Source: Dermatophagoides farinae
Lineage: Eukaryota; Arthropoda; Arachnida; Sarcoptiformes; Pyroglyphidae
Direction of reading: 5' to 3'
Assembly (NCBI RefSeq): GCF_024713945.1
Contig: NC_134680.1
Span: 2,318,001 to 2,382,000, forward strand
Length of the DNA stretch: 64,000 bases
The notes beneath the pieces were generated by a model. The model saw nothing but the letters and a program-made list of their open reading frames with translations, had not been told where the DNA came from and did no database searches. The translations under genes and the position numbers were made by a program. This document shows, in pieces, positions 63,529 through 64,000 of the stretch (the stretch's first letter is position 1; each line of letters opens with the position of its first letter).

Positions 63529-63662
63529 CTAATAGTAAAATGGTGAGGTAAGATCTTGATTGATGTATACATTAAGGCTTCGACGTTGGCTGGATATATT
63601 TCGCTGAATTTCAATTTGATGAACAAATTGTTGTTTTGTTATTTTGCCAAAATTGTCTATTG
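63529..63662 (-). other. Weak candidate coding exon
   Basis: On the minus strand, after an AG at 63664-63663, there are 43 open codons of mixed composition (containing ITKQQFVHQIEIQRNISSQR and SLNVYINQDLTSP) ending at TAG 63531-63529. The composition is less simple than the frames around it, but the acceptor lacks a clear pyrimidine tract and no family is recognised. It could be a last exon or chance. Confidence 0.2.
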
Positions 63663-64000
63663 CTAAATTCAATATGTTAACCTATGTTACACCTACAGAA
63701 TCACCGCCATCCCCCACTGCTATTTTATTATTTTATTTTTTTTTCTTGTACTATCTTTTTTTTATTTTGTTATCCATCACATCTCATTGAATCTCTTGAG
63801 ATTGTAATGGAAACATTTTTTTTTCGTTTCGTTTCGTTTATTCAACTGAATCCTCAATAGCATTCAATCTTTTGTTTATTTTTTCATTCATTTTAGCTAT
63901 CTAGCTGAGTTTTTCTTTATCTTTGGTTTGTTTCGAAATTCAACGATACAAAACTATTTTTGCTACCTATTATATTCGTACATACATACAAAGACAATTT

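Larger units (their letters stand above)
54491..64000. other. Gene-poor AT-rich region, possibly intergenic or a large intron
   Basis: 9.5 kb without a credible gene. It contains poly-A/T tracts, ATG/CAT strings, CA/TG runs (57679-57698, 59540-59558), a (GATA)n run (56242-56263), (GCA)n at 59738-59752, a truncated pogo-like end at 60832 and a weak possible exon at 63529-63662. The upstream region of AstA occupies the first part. Confidence 0.5.

Overview
The window reads as nuclear DNA of a small, very AT-rich arthropod genome. The evidence is spliced protein genes with short introns (about 59-75 bp, plus one large first intron), an RR-type cuticle protein, FGL-amide allatostatin peptides, and strings of ATG/CAT, CA/TG and poly-A/T runs between genes. 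An acariform mite such as a house dust mite or relative is my best guess; this is inference from overall character, not a database match. Several open frames can only be extended at GTG or TTG, so I placed starts at the first usable ATG and rebuilt the exons by hand from GT/AG sites and reading phase.

Layout. 1-830: 5' end of a Copia-type LTR retrotransposon on the minus strand (LTR, tRNA-iMet primer site, leader, first 194 codons of gag), running off the left edge. 831-6660: AT-rich spacer holding a GC-rich repeat island with two hairpins (4170-4680). 6794-7489 (+): three-exon cuticle protein with a TATA box. 7490-13814: simple-sequence spacer with one small pogo-like element. 13815-29932 (+): classical protein kinase C in four exons, with a 12.7-kb first intron holding a second pogo-like element. 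32728-34822 (-): six-exon gene joining a CUT domain, two homeodomains and an IQ motif. 35773-36681 (-): single-exon orphan membrane protein. 38027-39788 (-): three-exon cytochrome P450. 40177-40353 (-): broken inverted copy of a short-chain dehydrogenase exon. 40601-41773: probable solo LTR. 41848-42762 (+): the intact dehydrogenase. 43245-45946 (+): Sen1/senataxin-like helicase. 46487-48742 (+): DDHD-type phospholipase A1. 48964-50041 (-): unusual Rab-like GTPase. 53266-54490 (-): allatostatin-A precursor. 54491-64000: gene-poor AT-rich DNA, probably intergenic or a large intron.

The genes do not form a pathway. They are a gene-dense core (32.7-50 kb, intergenic gaps often under 1 kb) between repeat-rich flanks, covering signalling (PKC, Rab-like, AstA), lipid and xenobiotic metabolism (DDHD, P450, SDR), RNA/DNA unwinding (helicase) and transcription (CUT-homeodomain).

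The best candidate for something undescribed is the CUT + double-homeodomain + IQ gene. Both homeodomains lack the near-invariant Asn51, and both are split by an intron at the same codon boundary. Next in interest are the Rab-like protein with Met in place of the catalytic Gln, the GC-rich palindromic islands, and the SDR locus where a solo LTR ends exactly at the gene's TATA box.
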